The notes under the pieces were generated by a model. The model did not search any database, was not told the origin of the DNA, and was given only the letters and a program-made list of their open reading frames with translations. Below are positions 48,801 through 58,051 of a DNA stretch of 64,000 bases, piece after piece. The stretch is taken from positions 14,758,719 to 14,822,718 of the forward strand of contig CM030834.1 of assembly GCA_018105865.1 (NCBI GenBank), given 5' to 3'. The position numbers and the translations under genes are program-made. Position 1 is the first letter of the stretch; each line of letters begins with the position of its first letter. Origin of the DNA: Metaphire vulgaris (taxonomy: Eukaryota; Annelida; Clitellata; Crassiclitellata; Megascolecidae).

Positions 48801-49112
48801 AGGTAAATTCTAATTGATTAGAATTACGATTAGCTGATAAAATTTGCCAATTGATTACAATTAGAATTAGCTGGTCATCTAATCGATTAGCTAATCAATT
48901 ACTTCCTAATTGATTAATTACCCATCTCTGCAATGCACATAGTCTGTTATGACTGAATTTCTAAAGATAAGACCTTACAGCTATTAGCTCCCATATCATT
49001 CATTAGTATAAGCATCAGATGATTCTTAAGAGTAGTATAAATATTTGCTTATATATTTGTCACCTATTTGGTTAAGAGGGTTGCCAGAAAATTCATCTTG
49101 CCAATCAGTCTG

Positions 49113-49191
<79 letters not shown>

Positions 49192-52100
49192 CCATATTCC
49201 ACTCTTGACAACTCTAATATTCCTGTTCACCCAGCCAACCAATTCCAATCTTCCCACTCTCCCAACCTACTGATACTTTGACCCCATTTGCAGGTCCGTT
49301 CAGTTTGCCAACTTTTGATTTTGTTAATTTAAATTTCTACAGATGTTTGGTTATGATTTTTGCTTTGTTAGAATGTGTGTAATTTGCTTGATTTTTTTTA
49401 TCCAAAGTCTGGTCTTATTGTTCACTGCAGTCACTATATGTCAGTTTTCTGTTGAAATATTTTAAAAATAAAATTCATGTAATATTGAATCATTAAAATT
49501 AATTAGTTTGCTAGTTTTTGCACTTGAATTTTGCTTGTTTTTTTTGCTGCCTTAAAACAATCAACCAGAATATCTGTCACTGGGTTTTAACTTATCATTA
49601 ATATTGTGGTTGAGATATTTACATGCCGGTATTTGAAAACCAGACTTTATGTTGCCGAGCAGGTGTAAATTCTTGTGAAATCTGTTTGAAATAGTAGTTT
49701 TCACTGATGTCTATTACTAAAAGTGTTAAAAATGCCAGTCAGCTAAGCCATATAATTACCTGTTCAATTAATTTGACATATGTTATGTGAAACATTACTG
49801 CTGCAAATTTTTGATTAAACAATATCAATCTTCATACTAAGAATTCAGCAAATTCTTAGCATGATTCACAAAATCATCTTTCATTCTTCTCATACTTAGG
49901 CTCTCTGTGTTTAAGTAAATCAGAAGCTCTTTATCAATTTACTTGCTGGCTGATCTGACTAATCAAATTTTAGGCATTGGAGAAATTGTAATTTGTTTAC
50001 ACTGTCACCCATTTGAATTCTGGATGCAGTAAAGTTATGAATGAATTGGAAAAGTTTGATGTATTGTAAATCTGATTAAAATCTTCAGAGACTGATCTAG
50101 AAATTAAAGTGTGTGACACTGGTTTGTTATGGTTTGTTATAATTTAGGAGAAAAATTGCAGAATTTCTTTGATGATAAACTGCATTTAATTGAAGAAGTA
50201 AGTTGTTGCTAGATTTATCTTATTGTTACATTGGAAGCATGTATGTAAAGGATGTTTTTAAGCATATATTGATTGGAGTAGCACAGACTTGGGTATCACT
50301 TTTATAAGACAGGTTTCAGAATATTGCAATGATACTATTAACTCTGAATTTATATTTTATTTGTGATTATGGTTCCAATGAATTTTCTTGCTAATGGCAT
50401 GTAGCTAGTTAAGTGGGTCATTTATTTGAGAAGCTCTTTTTATGGTGTACGGACATTTAATCACGCGACAGTTAATCATCGACACTTATTATTATACAGG
50501 ACAATTTATTCGGCGTCGTAAGCATAACTAAGGCTAAAGTCAAAGGCGCCTAACAACAGAAAGAAACTTTGAACAAGTGCGTCTTAATGCTCTTCAGGAA
50601 CGCTCCAGGCATGGAGCATGGCACTTAATTCTCGCGACAGTTAATCACGCCGCAGTTAAACACTTGGACATTTAATCAAGCGACAGTTACCAGTAATCAC
50701 GCGATAGTTAATAACCTCGATTTGTAGGTCTGGGTCTTAAACCTTCTTAACCAGCAGTAAATTTTCTACTGTATATCTCCCTATAAGAGGTTAACATTTA
50801 AGGATGGAGTGAGCTATTTCCAGGTTATTAACTGAGATACTAACTGTCTTATGAGCAAATAACGCTATTTTGAATAAATATCCATGTGATTAACTTTCAT
50901 GTGATTAACAGTCGCATGATTAATTGTCACCTTTTTTTTATATATTCCGGTGTTTGGACTTTGATTAATCAGTTTTACATAATAAAATTGAAAGTTATAT
51001 CTGTTGCTGCAGAACAAGCGAATTCAGCATGAATTAGAAATGGAGAGGTCTCGAGTTGCCTTATCTCAGAAGTATCCAATTGCAAATGAAATTGCTTCAC
51101 CTGTTCAGGCTTCAGCTGCACCAGATGGCATGCTTGACGGTAATTATATTGCCATTTTGAAGCCTTTATTGTGTAATTCCTTTCCAATAAGATTTGTAAA
51201 TGTTATAAAATGTTAGTCAAACCTAATCTAATCTAACATCAGCTTCTACAGGCCAGTTCATAATGCATACTTGTAGCATCAGCTGATGGTATGCCATATC
51301 ACAATCGTGTAAGATCCAAGCTGAAATCCAGGATATTAGATATGAATATTTGTGTAATTGGTTTTAGCATAGTTTTTGTTACTTATATTGCGTTGATTTA
51401 CTGGCTTGTATTATACCATTTACTGATTAAGTTTGCTTGCATGAGTTCCATCATAACGAATGTTTGATTTATTAATATAAAAATGTAGTGCCATGCGCAT
51501 CATATATTATACTGTAATTGACTGAAATAATCATCGTCATTGTTGTCGTCATCATTGTTGTTTAATGTGACATAGGTGGCAGTTATTATGAGGACCACAA
51601 AATATAATATGCTAATTAATATATAATTGTCTGTTGTGCTTATTTTAGCTGAGACGCAGAAAAGTGTAACAGAAACTAAATTAAAGTTGAAAAAAGCTGA
51701 ACAGGAAATAACAACACTTCAAGGAACTGTAAGTGTTAGTTTAGTTTTTCTTATTTCTATTACTATTATTAGTGACAAGGCATTTAAAATAGCACCAAAA
51801 AAGACCAAAGTATAACATAATACATTGACAAGTAATGTAGGTTATACAAGACATTGAATTCATCAAATACTGCAAGTTAATAGGTATTATTATTATTATT
51901 GTTGTTGTTCTCAAGACAATTTTTTAGCACTGTGGGTATGGCAAAGGCCAAATTCAACTTAAGAAATATCACTTGAATGTGAAAAAAGTGTGTCTTTAGA
52001 TTTTGCTTGAATGAAGCAATAGAATTTCACCTTCATAACGTTCTCATAAAGATTATCATCGGGCAGTATCCTTAAAAGAGGAGGATTTCTGTATTTAAGG

Positions 52101-52608
52101 GTATTTTATTGATAATTGTGTTCCACCTTTCCTTGTATGGTGCATTTGTGACATTTTATTAATAGGTCACGCGTCTAGAGAGTCAAGTCAGTCGCTATAA
52201 ACTTGCATCAGAAGAATCAGATAAGACTGTTGAAGAACTTAAGATTGAAAAAAGAAGGCTTCAAAAGGAGGTTAGTCTTGCTGTCAGCACAGCATTGTTA
52301 TATGGATGTTTATATTGTGATTTGTTTATTTAGTGCAGTGTAGGTACTGCAATGTGCTGCTAGCCTGTTAGGCTTCATTCTGACTGATATGTTTGATTTA
52401 TTTATGATGAATGCTGTGGTGAACTTGAGTGTGAAACTAACAGAAAACATACCTAAATAATTATTCTGATGGACTGTGAAAAGGTAAATCTTATTTTGGA
52501 CAATGTTTCTGGTAGATGCGTGAAGTCCAGGTGCGTGTAGAAGATTTGGAAGCTAAAAATAGCCATCTATACAAGCGACTTGAAAAAACAAAAACTACTA
52601 AAACGTAA
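35969..52608 (+). CDS. LRRFIP: LRRFIP-type coiled-coil protein (flightless-I interacting)
   Basis: Twelve exons join in phase: 35969-36055, 36803-36889, 37330-37410, 39272-39352, 44258-44428, 44596-44688, 48130-48283, 50148-50197, 51013-51139, 51649-51728, 52166-52270, 52516-52608, giving 402 residues. The N-terminus (LSVEDQALNMIAQEAETREA, then RKIRSDELERIRKE) matches the family's helical head. The middle coiled coil has EMKYKKVMMSSAQLDNEKH. The C-terminal coiled coil ends NSHLYKRLEK, as in LRRFIP2. Family members are cytoplasmic coiled-coil scaffolds that bind Flightless-I and act in innate and Wnt signalling. Residues 59-112 are acidic and unlike the vertebrate middle. Extra alternative exons may be missed. 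Confidence 0.93.
37330..39352 (+). CDS. LRRFIP: LRRFIP exons 3-4, acidic linker
   Basis: Exons 37330-37410 and 39272-39352, both 81 nt and phase 0. Exon 3 is highly acidic (GEDSEENVDSEDVPEPEEPK). Exon 4 has SKSIEELPTDVAQWK, leading into the coiled coil. Assignment rests on splice sites, phase and position more than on sequence likeness. Confidence 0.78.
37497..38455 (-). repeat. tRNA-derived SINE, minus strand, split by an insertion
   Basis: On the minus strand the head (38455 downwards) has an A-box-like TTAGAAGAGTGGTAACAATG and a B-box-like GGTTCAGTTCC, then a body with AGTCTAACTCGC. The body breaks off at about 38240 and resumes at 37578 down to 37497. The phrase GGTGGTATA occurs on both sides of the break, as a target duplication of the intervening element. 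Related copies are at 44705-45000 and 54005-54142. Confidence 0.65.
37579..38236. mobile_element. Element with arrayed GGAAGATTCGGTACC arms, inserted in a SINE
   Basis: The left end has about six copies of GGAAGATTCGG(T/G)ACC in one orientation (37580-37680). The right end (38126-38236) has about six in the other, so the inverted repeats are themselves tandem arrays. The interior is GC-rich and has no recognisable frame. The flanks repeat GGTGGTATA (9 bp). The transposon superfamily is not clear. Confidence 0.6.
38620..38760. repeat. Inverted repeat ATTGATTGGGTAAT / ATTACCCAATCA-like
   Basis: ATTGATTGGGTAATAC near 38630 and AATACCCAATCATTGAA near 38733 are inverted. Between them CTTCGCTCACACTCGCTTTGC forms a repeat of CTCGCTT. 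Probably a small MITE. Confidence 0.55.
38912..39150. repeat. Interspersed direct repeats in LRRFIP intron 3
   Basis: TGCGAACAATTGTTACCAAT occurs twice (about 38916 and 39004) and CCAACGCATCGCGACGTAAG with GACTAAACGGTCTA twice (about 39050 and 39106). CCAATAGTCAAC also repeats. Origin unknown. Confidence 0.8.
39407..40173. mobile_element. Tc1/mariner-like element, internally deleted
   Basis: Ends CACTGTGAGGCAATAAATTC and GATTTATTGGCTCATAGTG are inverted and flanked by TA (39405-39406 and 40174-40175), the mariner target. Subterminal GGCTATAACTTTGTCAAA also matches inverted. A minus-strand frame near 39574-39801 keeps a piece of transposase. Confidence 0.8.
39574..39801 (-). pseudogene. Remnant of a mariner-type transposase
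   Basis: The 75-codon frame opens MVSIVVYKLGYTSFIFIEPD and continues IKVNDVYNHDVVLQEMLPAI. This resembles the segment before the third catalytic acid in mariner transposases (a V.GV...G...L.F...G.K.N...Y...VL pattern). The remaining transposase is absent. Confidence 0.6.
40822..41624. repeat. Left terminal inverted repeat of the 3.4-kb transposon
   Basis: Pairs with 43443-44234 with few differences. It contains a plus-strand 80-codon frame (41186-41428, MEEKNCSIPD) that exists also in the right arm, differing at one residue. Confidence 0.88.
41830..43031 (-). pseudogene. Decayed transposon-encoded protein, DGA-SQYK / TSHGK family
   Basis: Read on the minus strand in several frames: CMLHSCENCSG and KQWETTVRTTL (43031-42780), YFSDGAASQYKNYKNF and EWHFFTTSHGKSSSD (42730-42419), TVKREVAWASLQAITAG (42479-42231), and a C-terminal VVFMHPHGPSRSYR (to 41969). 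I recall this motif order from large uncharacterised families found in many insect and cnidarian genomes; I cannot name the superfamily with certainty. At least two frameshifts and the lost start make it non-functional. Acids in FSDGA and HGK..D may be catalytic, which is inference. Confidence 0.65.
43443..44234. repeat. Right terminal inverted repeat of the 3.4-kb transposon
   Basis: Inverse of 40822-41624. The minus-strand frame 43638-43880 (80 codons, MEEKNCSIPD) is the twin of the one in the left arm. As it lies upstream of the decayed protein and in the same direction, it could be its first exon. Confidence 0.88.
44258..44688 (+). CDS. LRRFIP: LRRFIP exons 5-6, central coiled coil
   Basis: Exons 44258-44428 (57 codons) and 44596-44688 (31 codons), both phase 0, residues 113-200. 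KYKKVMMSSAQLDNEKHSHQ and QIELLKDQVSDLEEEQ are the best-matching part of the protein to vertebrate LRRFIP. Heptad-like hydrophobic spacing continues through both exons. Confidence 0.95.
44705..45000 (-). repeat. SINE-like repeat, minus strand, in LRRFIP intron 6
   Basis: Shares CTACCGCCCTCTGGCGA and CTGAGTCGACC with the copy at 38310-38360. A B-box-like GGGCTCAATCC lies on the minus strand near 44920. A 128-codon minus-strand frame across it has no family likeness. Confidence 0.55.
45624..46115 (+). pseudogene. N-terminal piece of a piggyBac transposase
   Basis: In two frames: MASRKRLAAAEALEMVMESP (from 45663), and after a frameshift PTKSPMDYFKLFFTTEILGV with MLLETNRRAAQLQ and LLKWEDVGMDELLVFLSLII (45883-46116). 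The .MDYF.LFF..E.......ETNR pattern is typical of the first DDE-adjacent region of piggyBac proteins. It ends at a stop near 46116. Confidence 0.85.
46112..46720. repeat. Tandem duplication of about 350 bp in the piggyBac remnant
   Basis: ATCTGTTCCAAAGACACC, GCTGAACCTAGGGG, TTGGCACGGATGGATGGTAA and CTAAACAATGATGCAAACCA each occur twice, about 350 bp apart, in the same order. Confidence 0.88.
46821..48129. other. LRRFIP intron 6, remainder; nothing recognised
   Basis: Short open frames only. No repeat termini seen. Confidence 0.4.
48130..48283 (+). CDS. LRRFIP: LRRFIP exon 7, GL(M/V)(V/I) linker between coiled coils
   Basis: Encodes residues 201-251 and one base of Gly252. ANGLMVVSVANQNADGD matches the 'HGLVIIPDGTPNGD' type linker of LRRFIP2; SADCLQVLSQFEGHSL aligns with its later part. 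The donor GGTGGGTT at 48284 avoids an in-frame TAG. Confidence 0.85.
48363..48930. mobile_element. hAT-type MITE rich in AATTAGAATTAG, in LRRFIP intron 7
   Basis: Ends CAGAGATGGGCAC and TACCCATCTCTG are inverted; perfect 8-bp duplication CAATGCAC (48355-48362 and 48931-48938). Subterminal repeats of ATTAGAATTAG / CTAATTGATTA occur on both sides. It begins 80 bp after the exon 7 donor. Confidence 0.9.
49128..49188. repeat. (TA)n microsatellite
   Basis: About 30 TA units after CTAACTAACTAACTA. Confidence 0.97.
50148..51139 (+). CDS. LRRFIP: LRRFIP exons 8-9, start of the C-terminal coiled coil
   Basis: Exons 50148-50197 (50 nt) and 51013-51139 encode residues 252-310. GEKLQNFFDDKLHLIEE, then NKRIQHELEMERSR, take the place of the GEKEELL...LEEERQK segment in LRRFIP2. 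The small exon was found by phase (preceding exon supplies one base). Confidence 0.87.
50455..50950. repeat. Cluster of TTAATCACGCGACAG-like motifs in LRRFIP intron 8
   Basis: Variants of (A/T)TTAATCACGCGACAGTTAAT occur about six times near 50458-50720, and in reverse near 50883-50930 (GATTAACAGTCGCATGATTAA). The arrangement suggests a MITE with subterminal repeats, but I could not fix its ends. Confidence 0.6.
51649..52608 (+). CDS. LRRFIP: LRRFIP exons 10-12, conserved C-terminal coiled coil and stop
   Basis: Exons 51649-51728, 52166-52270 and 52516-52608 encode residues 311-402. KLKLKKAEQEITTLQGT, VTRLESQVSRYKLASEESDK, EELKIEKRRLQKE and VEDLEAKNSHLYKRLEK follow vertebrate LRRFIP2 almost residue for residue. 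The end KTKTTKT precedes TAA, a few residues shorter than the vertebrate tail. Confidence 0.95.
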
Positions 52609-54004
52609 AACAGAACAGAATGAAGAATTTTGAAAGGAAGTGGAAAGCCTTTGTATGTATTTCTTGTTATCTCGAAATTGCATTTTCTGTTATAATGATT
52701 TCTGCTGGTTGTTCTTTCAAAGTGAAGCAACACATTTTCTCACCAATATAATGATGGCTTTCAATGCAAAATTTAGAATTTTGTCATCTGTGCAAATCTA
52801 TCTATGTCTTTTATCAAATTACCTGCAATGCATAGCAGCATCTTATGAAGTGATTGGATTCAGAATTGTAAGCCATGTTTTTCTGTGAAGACTCAGCTTT
52901 TTCGTATTTAATTTGCTTCGTTTGACAGTTTGATAATTGTCCAATCATTAGTTTATTGCTGTCAATTTATATTTTATTACTGTTTTTCTTTAGTAAATCA
53001 ATTTCTCATTCTGGTAAAATGTTTACTGATCAGTGAGTGCTTCAAATGATAGCAATTTCTGACTACTGCACAGAGTTATTGTGTACCAATGTTGCACTTG
53101 AAATTTATGTAGCACTGTTAAACATTCTTGCCTTTTATTGCTTTACTACATGCAAATGCTTTGCTAGTTTATCAAAATTTTAATAAAAACTTTGTGCATG
53201 CTAAGGACTTACCTTACTTGATAACATAGTTTATGCTCTCTAATAATATAATTATTGAGGATTTTTAAAACAATGAATAATTATGCTTTACAGTTTCACT
53301 TAGCACTTCACTTAATCTCCCTCTTGATCTTCCTTGTGAATTTCTAACATGTACCTGGCAGTTTTTAGCAAGTCATTTTGTCTGCTTAATCATATTCTGT
53401 GCTCTGGTCATAATATTTTTATTCTTATTATTAATTGTCATTAATAATTGTAATTGGCTGTAAAATCATCCACAATTATCCATTGCATGTCATATTCGTT
53501 CAGTACAATGTTTCAGTTGACCAATCGTTTATTCTGAATTAATGTCTGTTAATACTTTGTTGTATTGTGCTCATAATCTTATATATACATATATTCATAT
53601 TCAGTACTGTAGCTGTGTAAACTCGATAGATGTAGGTGATAGATGGCTTGCTTAATATAGCCCTAAGCATAGGCATACATTATGGCATCATTGTTAGTGT
53701 ATGCGAAAATGCTTTTGGGTTTCGGTTTTACAGAAGACTGTCAAAATTTTTGGTAATACTATTTAAAGCAAATAACAGGGAAGCATAATTTGGGCAGCTG
53801 TTTGTTATTTTTCAAATGCTGTTCAAAACTAAGCAAACCGAATCTGATTGAACAACCATAACATCAAGCAGTACGTACATACTATCATCAGAAAATAATT
53901 TATTCATTTTTATGTGATTCATGTCCTAATACCGCATTTTAAAATATTTATGTGTATGTTATATTCATCTCTATGCGGATTTACTTATTCTTGTTTAGTT
54001 GCAA
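52609..54004 (+). other. Presumed LRRFIP 3' UTR and intergenic DNA
   Basis: AT-rich, no open frame of note. The first AATAAA is near 53183, about 575 bp after the stop. Confidence 0.4.
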
Positions 54005-54142
54005 ATAATTTCAATAGGTGAAGTCTTGCCTTTCGAATTAAAGTGTTGGACCTGATGTTGATCTCCGGTGGTAAGCAGGCAGTGCCGCAGGTGGCACACA
54101 CCATTAATCTAGAGTAGTTTGCCACTGCTTTCTCAAGACCTG
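54005..54142 (-). repeat. Truncated SINE copy, minus strand
   Basis: AAGTGTTGGACCTGATGTTG with ATCTCCGG, then CACACCATTAATCTAGAGTA and TTGCCACTGCTTTCTC match the split SINE at 37497-38300. It lacks the tRNA-like head. Confidence 0.65.
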
Positions 54143-54182
<40 letters not shown>

Positions 54183-54490
54183 CAAGCCGATTTATATAGC
54201 ACAGTACACATGAAGAAAGTTCAAAGTCAAAAGCACTTTACAGTCCAAATGATTTTTGAAAAAAGAATGTTTTGAGTTTCCGCAGGAACCGTTCAGAGTC
54301 AATCTCTGTGGTAATATCACTCGGTAGCATATTCTACAGAATAGGGTTTCCATGTGTCATTGATCTCTCACCGAATACAGTGGCATGGGCCACTACTCAT
54401 TTTACAGTCACCCTCAAGCAAGTGAATGTAGAGTCAACCTTCTTTCAGCGCATTGCTCTAGTATCTTACCAATCTGCCATCTTTAAAAAT
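54143..54490 (-). repeat. LINE or SINE tail with (AAT)n end, minus strand
   Basis: On the minus strand it ends TGTGCTATATAAATCGGCTT with an AAT-repeat tail (54146-54181), the tail style of L2-like retroposons and similar to that at 10228. Upstream, the phrase RFLRKLKTFFFK may be the end of a LINE frame. Confidence 0.5.
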
Positions 54491-54569
54491 TAAGTAAATC
54501 TTGCATTCAGTGAAATTTGGTAAAACATTTTAACAATTTATGTAATGTCATCAGAATTGTTCTGGATGA

Positions 54570-54735
54570 TGTTCATTGCCTCTTTGGCCCAGCTGGTAGA
54601 ACATCAACTTTATAAGCCGTTAACTTAGGCTCGATTCCCAGGCACTAGCATTTTCATTGGCGATAGAGTGGCGCTTTTGGCTGCAGTTAGCCAGTTTATT
54701 GTTACCAAAGTGCTGTATAAATTGAAGATTTAGTT
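54570..54735 (+). repeat. tRNA-derived SINE with L2-like tail
   Basis: A-box-like GGCCCAGCTGGTAGAACATC and B-box GGCTCGATTCCC stand at tRNA spacing. Then comes an unrelated body and a tail AAAGTGCTGTATAAATTG, like the 3' end of the L2-type elements here. It is not a tRNA gene: the acceptor stem does not pair and no anticodon arm fits. Confidence 0.6.
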
Positions 54736-56400
54736 ATTTAGATTTACATGATGCTGGGAATCAACATTAATGGCCTATTCTATTGTGAAATATTAAAAAT
54801 TTTTGTAGGGATTGGGTCGGCCTGTATTGAAGTGTCCTGTGTTATTTCCACTTGACTTCAAGGCATATTTTGTGTGTGGTGCTTGGAAAAAACAAATTGG
54901 TTGTGATTAGAAGAGATTTTTTACTTGATGTGACATTTTGCTGAGCCATGTTTTTGGTGCAAATTCAAATCATTAGCACATGGTCATATTTCTTTGTACT
55001 TGATTAGTTTTATATTTTGAATTAATCGTGATATTTCATGGTTTGATTTCCAACCAATATTTAAATGATCTTTAATTATACTGAGTAGGGAGTGTGCAAC
55101 ATATCTGTGGCCTGCATGGCAGGATCAGTTTTTGAAACTTGAGCTGGTCATAACAGAGATTTAGGTTTATTTTATTTTTTAATGTTGATTGATTTTTTCT
55201 TCATTTCTAATCAAGTATGACTCAGTTTGTTGTTCCTAATATTGTCCTATAAACTGTTTATAAATTCCTTTTTATGTCAAGAATTGATAACAGGTTTATA
55301 TACATTTGCATTTCTTGCTGCAGGCACCCTGTGAAGATAGATACTGATAATTTACTTTTCTAATGGTAATTAGTTAGGTATTATATGACTTCTTGACATT
55401 TAAGTGCAGTACACGAAGATGTATTTACAGATACTTCGGATTTTTCTTAGATTTGCTTTTAGAGTTTCTGTTATTTCTGAGCATAGGTAATGTATAAAAT
55501 TTAAAAAGTACTTTACTTTGGCAACACCAGGAAGACCTCATAAAGCACATATATGTGCTTAACTTAAAATTTATTATTATTATTATTATTAAACTGGCAA
55601 TTTCTTGTGTGCCATATTACCAAAATGTCAGGAGCAAGGGCACATTACAGAGCCCAATAAAAATAAATATAATAACAGTCATCAACAGAAAATATAAATG
55701 TAAAACAATCTAAGGCAGAAGGAAATAAGATTTTCTAAACAAATAAATAATGTAATAATAATAAAAATAATAAATTAATAATGTGGATGTCAATTTATTT
55801 CTTCAGTGTATTTTATGTACCTTTCATACTAGTTAGTTGTGCATTCTTTCCATCAGACTGCTTTTTCTATTGTATTCTCTCATTTAAAATTTATCTTTTG
55901 AACCTACCGGAATTACCTAATGTTTTGGAATGAGTGATCATTGCAGTCCTCTCAAAGGTGTTTCTTCATCCAAGGTTAAGTTCTGTTTTACTCTTTCCTA
56001 TTTTACCCTTTAGTGTATTCATCTTAAGTGGTGTTGAATATAGAAGTTTTGTGAATTTTGTCTACTTGTGGCAATTTTCCCTCTAATTCTTGAGGGTCCG
56101 TGTGCTCATGAAATTTCTCTTGGGCAACAATTTCCCAGTTGACTAACTTGGGAAATTTTGCTTCATGCAAAGGAACAAAATCACGTTTGCTAATATAATT
56201 AAGTCTGCAACTACAGTATAATGAACTTCGTGCCGGACCGGGTCATCTCAAAAATTGAGTCGCTGAAAATAAATATTTATATAGTGCAGCACTTGTCATG
56301 GCATAAGTTGAATATTTAAGTATTTAATAAATTTAATAATTTTTTAAATAAATAAATAAAAGCTGCAAATTTTGGGGACAATAAAAAAATTTTTGGCACA
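54736..56400. other. Intergenic DNA with short simple repeats; no gene seen
   Basis: Contains (TTA)n near 55570-55590 and an AAT-rich stretch near 55738-55780. No frame with family likeness. Confidence 0.4.
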
Positions 56401-56408
56401 TGTCTCGC

Positions 56409-56580
56409 CAGGCCCGTCGGAACGAATTTTTGGCTTGCATTTTGTTGGCCATTTGGTAAATTTATATGATGTTAGCTGTCCCACCTTATGAATCCAACTT
56501 AAGGGGGTGAACTACAGCCATAGCTTTTGCCTTCAAGGGGGTGCAGGTGCACCCCTACACCTCCAGTTCCGACGGGCCTG
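56409..56580. mobile_element. hAT-type MITE
   Basis: Ends CAGGCCCGTCGGAAC and GTTCCGACGGGCCTG are exact inverted repeats of 15 bp. Flanks TGTCTCGC and TGTCTTGT match at six of eight bases. Confidence 0.8.
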
Positions 56581-56588
56581 TGTCTTGT

Positions 56589-57589
56589 CATTTTGGGGCG
56601 CGTGGCCACCTTACAGGGAACATTGCTTGTTGGTTGCAATGGCTATAGGTTTGCTTCATTGATTTCGGAATAAACTTATCAAATTTAATATCAAACACAT
56701 GTATCCACCTGGAACCAGTTGATGAAGTATTAGTAATCATTAAAACAGCGGACGAGTTATGTTACTTATGTGACCGCAAAATGCCATGTGCTGAAAAGCA
56801 TTCCATAATTAATCAACAAAGCATTTTTGATATTTTCTGGCTCACTTACATCTTTGTGAAGATGCTGTCTGGTTATAATTACCGACAATTGTTTAATTTA
56901 GGGAATATTTTTAAATGATTACTTTTACGAAAGACTATTCTGTCAAAGAATAATTGCTGTTTATTGCCAACATTGAATAAATCTTATATTTATGTTGCAT
57001 TCCACATTCCTTGAACTTCATTACATTCTACTGACCAAAACATGCCAATTGTTTTGAAGTAGTTTAAATTAGTTAATAGTAATAAAGCCAGTATGTATTC
57101 AGATATTGCTTCTTATCAATTGTTTACCGGTAGTTATTAATTTATATTGGTGATATCAAACTTGATTTTATTTGGTATAAATTGTTTATGCTTGATATAT
57201 ATACCACTGCTGTTATTGAAGTATTTTATTTTCATACCAATGTGTCAAAAGCTGTCAATTTCTGTTGTAATGTTTTGAGATTAGCACTTATTTTTTGCTG
57301 TGAAATGTTTTTTGTGTTACAAGTCCATTTATATAGCATTGAGCTGTTCTATTCCAAGAATTTGTTGATTCTTAAAAGCACTTGTTGTCAAAATTTATCC
57401 AAAATTATCTGGTATACCGGTAATCATTTGTGCCTGTTAATAGTATTAAATATTTAACATGTGCAAATGTTATTCAACTGCTAGTAACGTTTTTGTCATA
57501 CGATTACCATTGAATAAATAGAAAGTTAATACGGATTGGGACATTTCAAACACTGTCGAGGCTTTATGTAGAGTTGGAGCATTTGCCTT
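56589..57589. other. AT-rich intergenic DNA, nothing recognised
   Basis: Open frames here are short and hydrophobic without family likeness. Confidence 0.4.
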
Positions 57590-57741
57590 CTATGACATCA
57601 TCAGGCCTAATGCGCTAAGTAAGATTGGGGCTGATACGCTTAAACTGACCAATGGCTTAGCTAGGCAGTGCCTCTGCGGCTCTGCCAACTGCCTGTGCTG
57701 ATTTTGTGCCCTTTAGCTTCTCAGGCCAGATGATGTCATAG
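57590..57741. repeat. Inverted repeat, arms of 18 bp
   Basis: CTATGACATCATCAGGCC (57590-57607) and GGCCAGATGATGTCATAG (57724-57741) pair with one mismatch. It directly abuts the next hAT-like element. Confidence 0.85.
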
Positions 57742-57743
57742 AA

Positions 57744-58051
57744 CAGTGTTTCCCAAACTGTGGGTCCCGACCAAAAGGTGGGTCACAGGGCTCAGTCTGA
57801 TGGGTCACGGGATAGCGCAAAATTAGGTTCAAAAGCATCATTTTCTAACCAATACCACAATGTCACAAGCCTTGGAAGTTGCAAGTAACTTAGGTTTTAA
57901 GAAATTTACATGCCTGCAATTCTCCATACACAACTTATATTAAAATTATTAGTGTTTATTCAATTTAGGTAGACGGTAAGTTTGCAGGGTCGGGGCACGT
58001 TACAAAGCCACTGAAGTGGGTCACGGTTCCAAAAAAAATTGGTAGACCCTG
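57744..58051. mobile_element. hAT-type MITE
   Basis: Opens CAGTGTTTCCCAAACTGTGG and closes GGTAGACCCTG. Flanks TCATAGAA and TTATTGAA match at six of eight bases. Repeated GTGGGTCAC phrases occur inside at both sides. Confidence 0.7.

Noticed and set aside
54577..54650. Possible tRNA gene
   Set aside because: A and B boxes are present but no cloverleaf with a paired acceptor stem can be drawn, and the sequence continues into a SINE body and tail.
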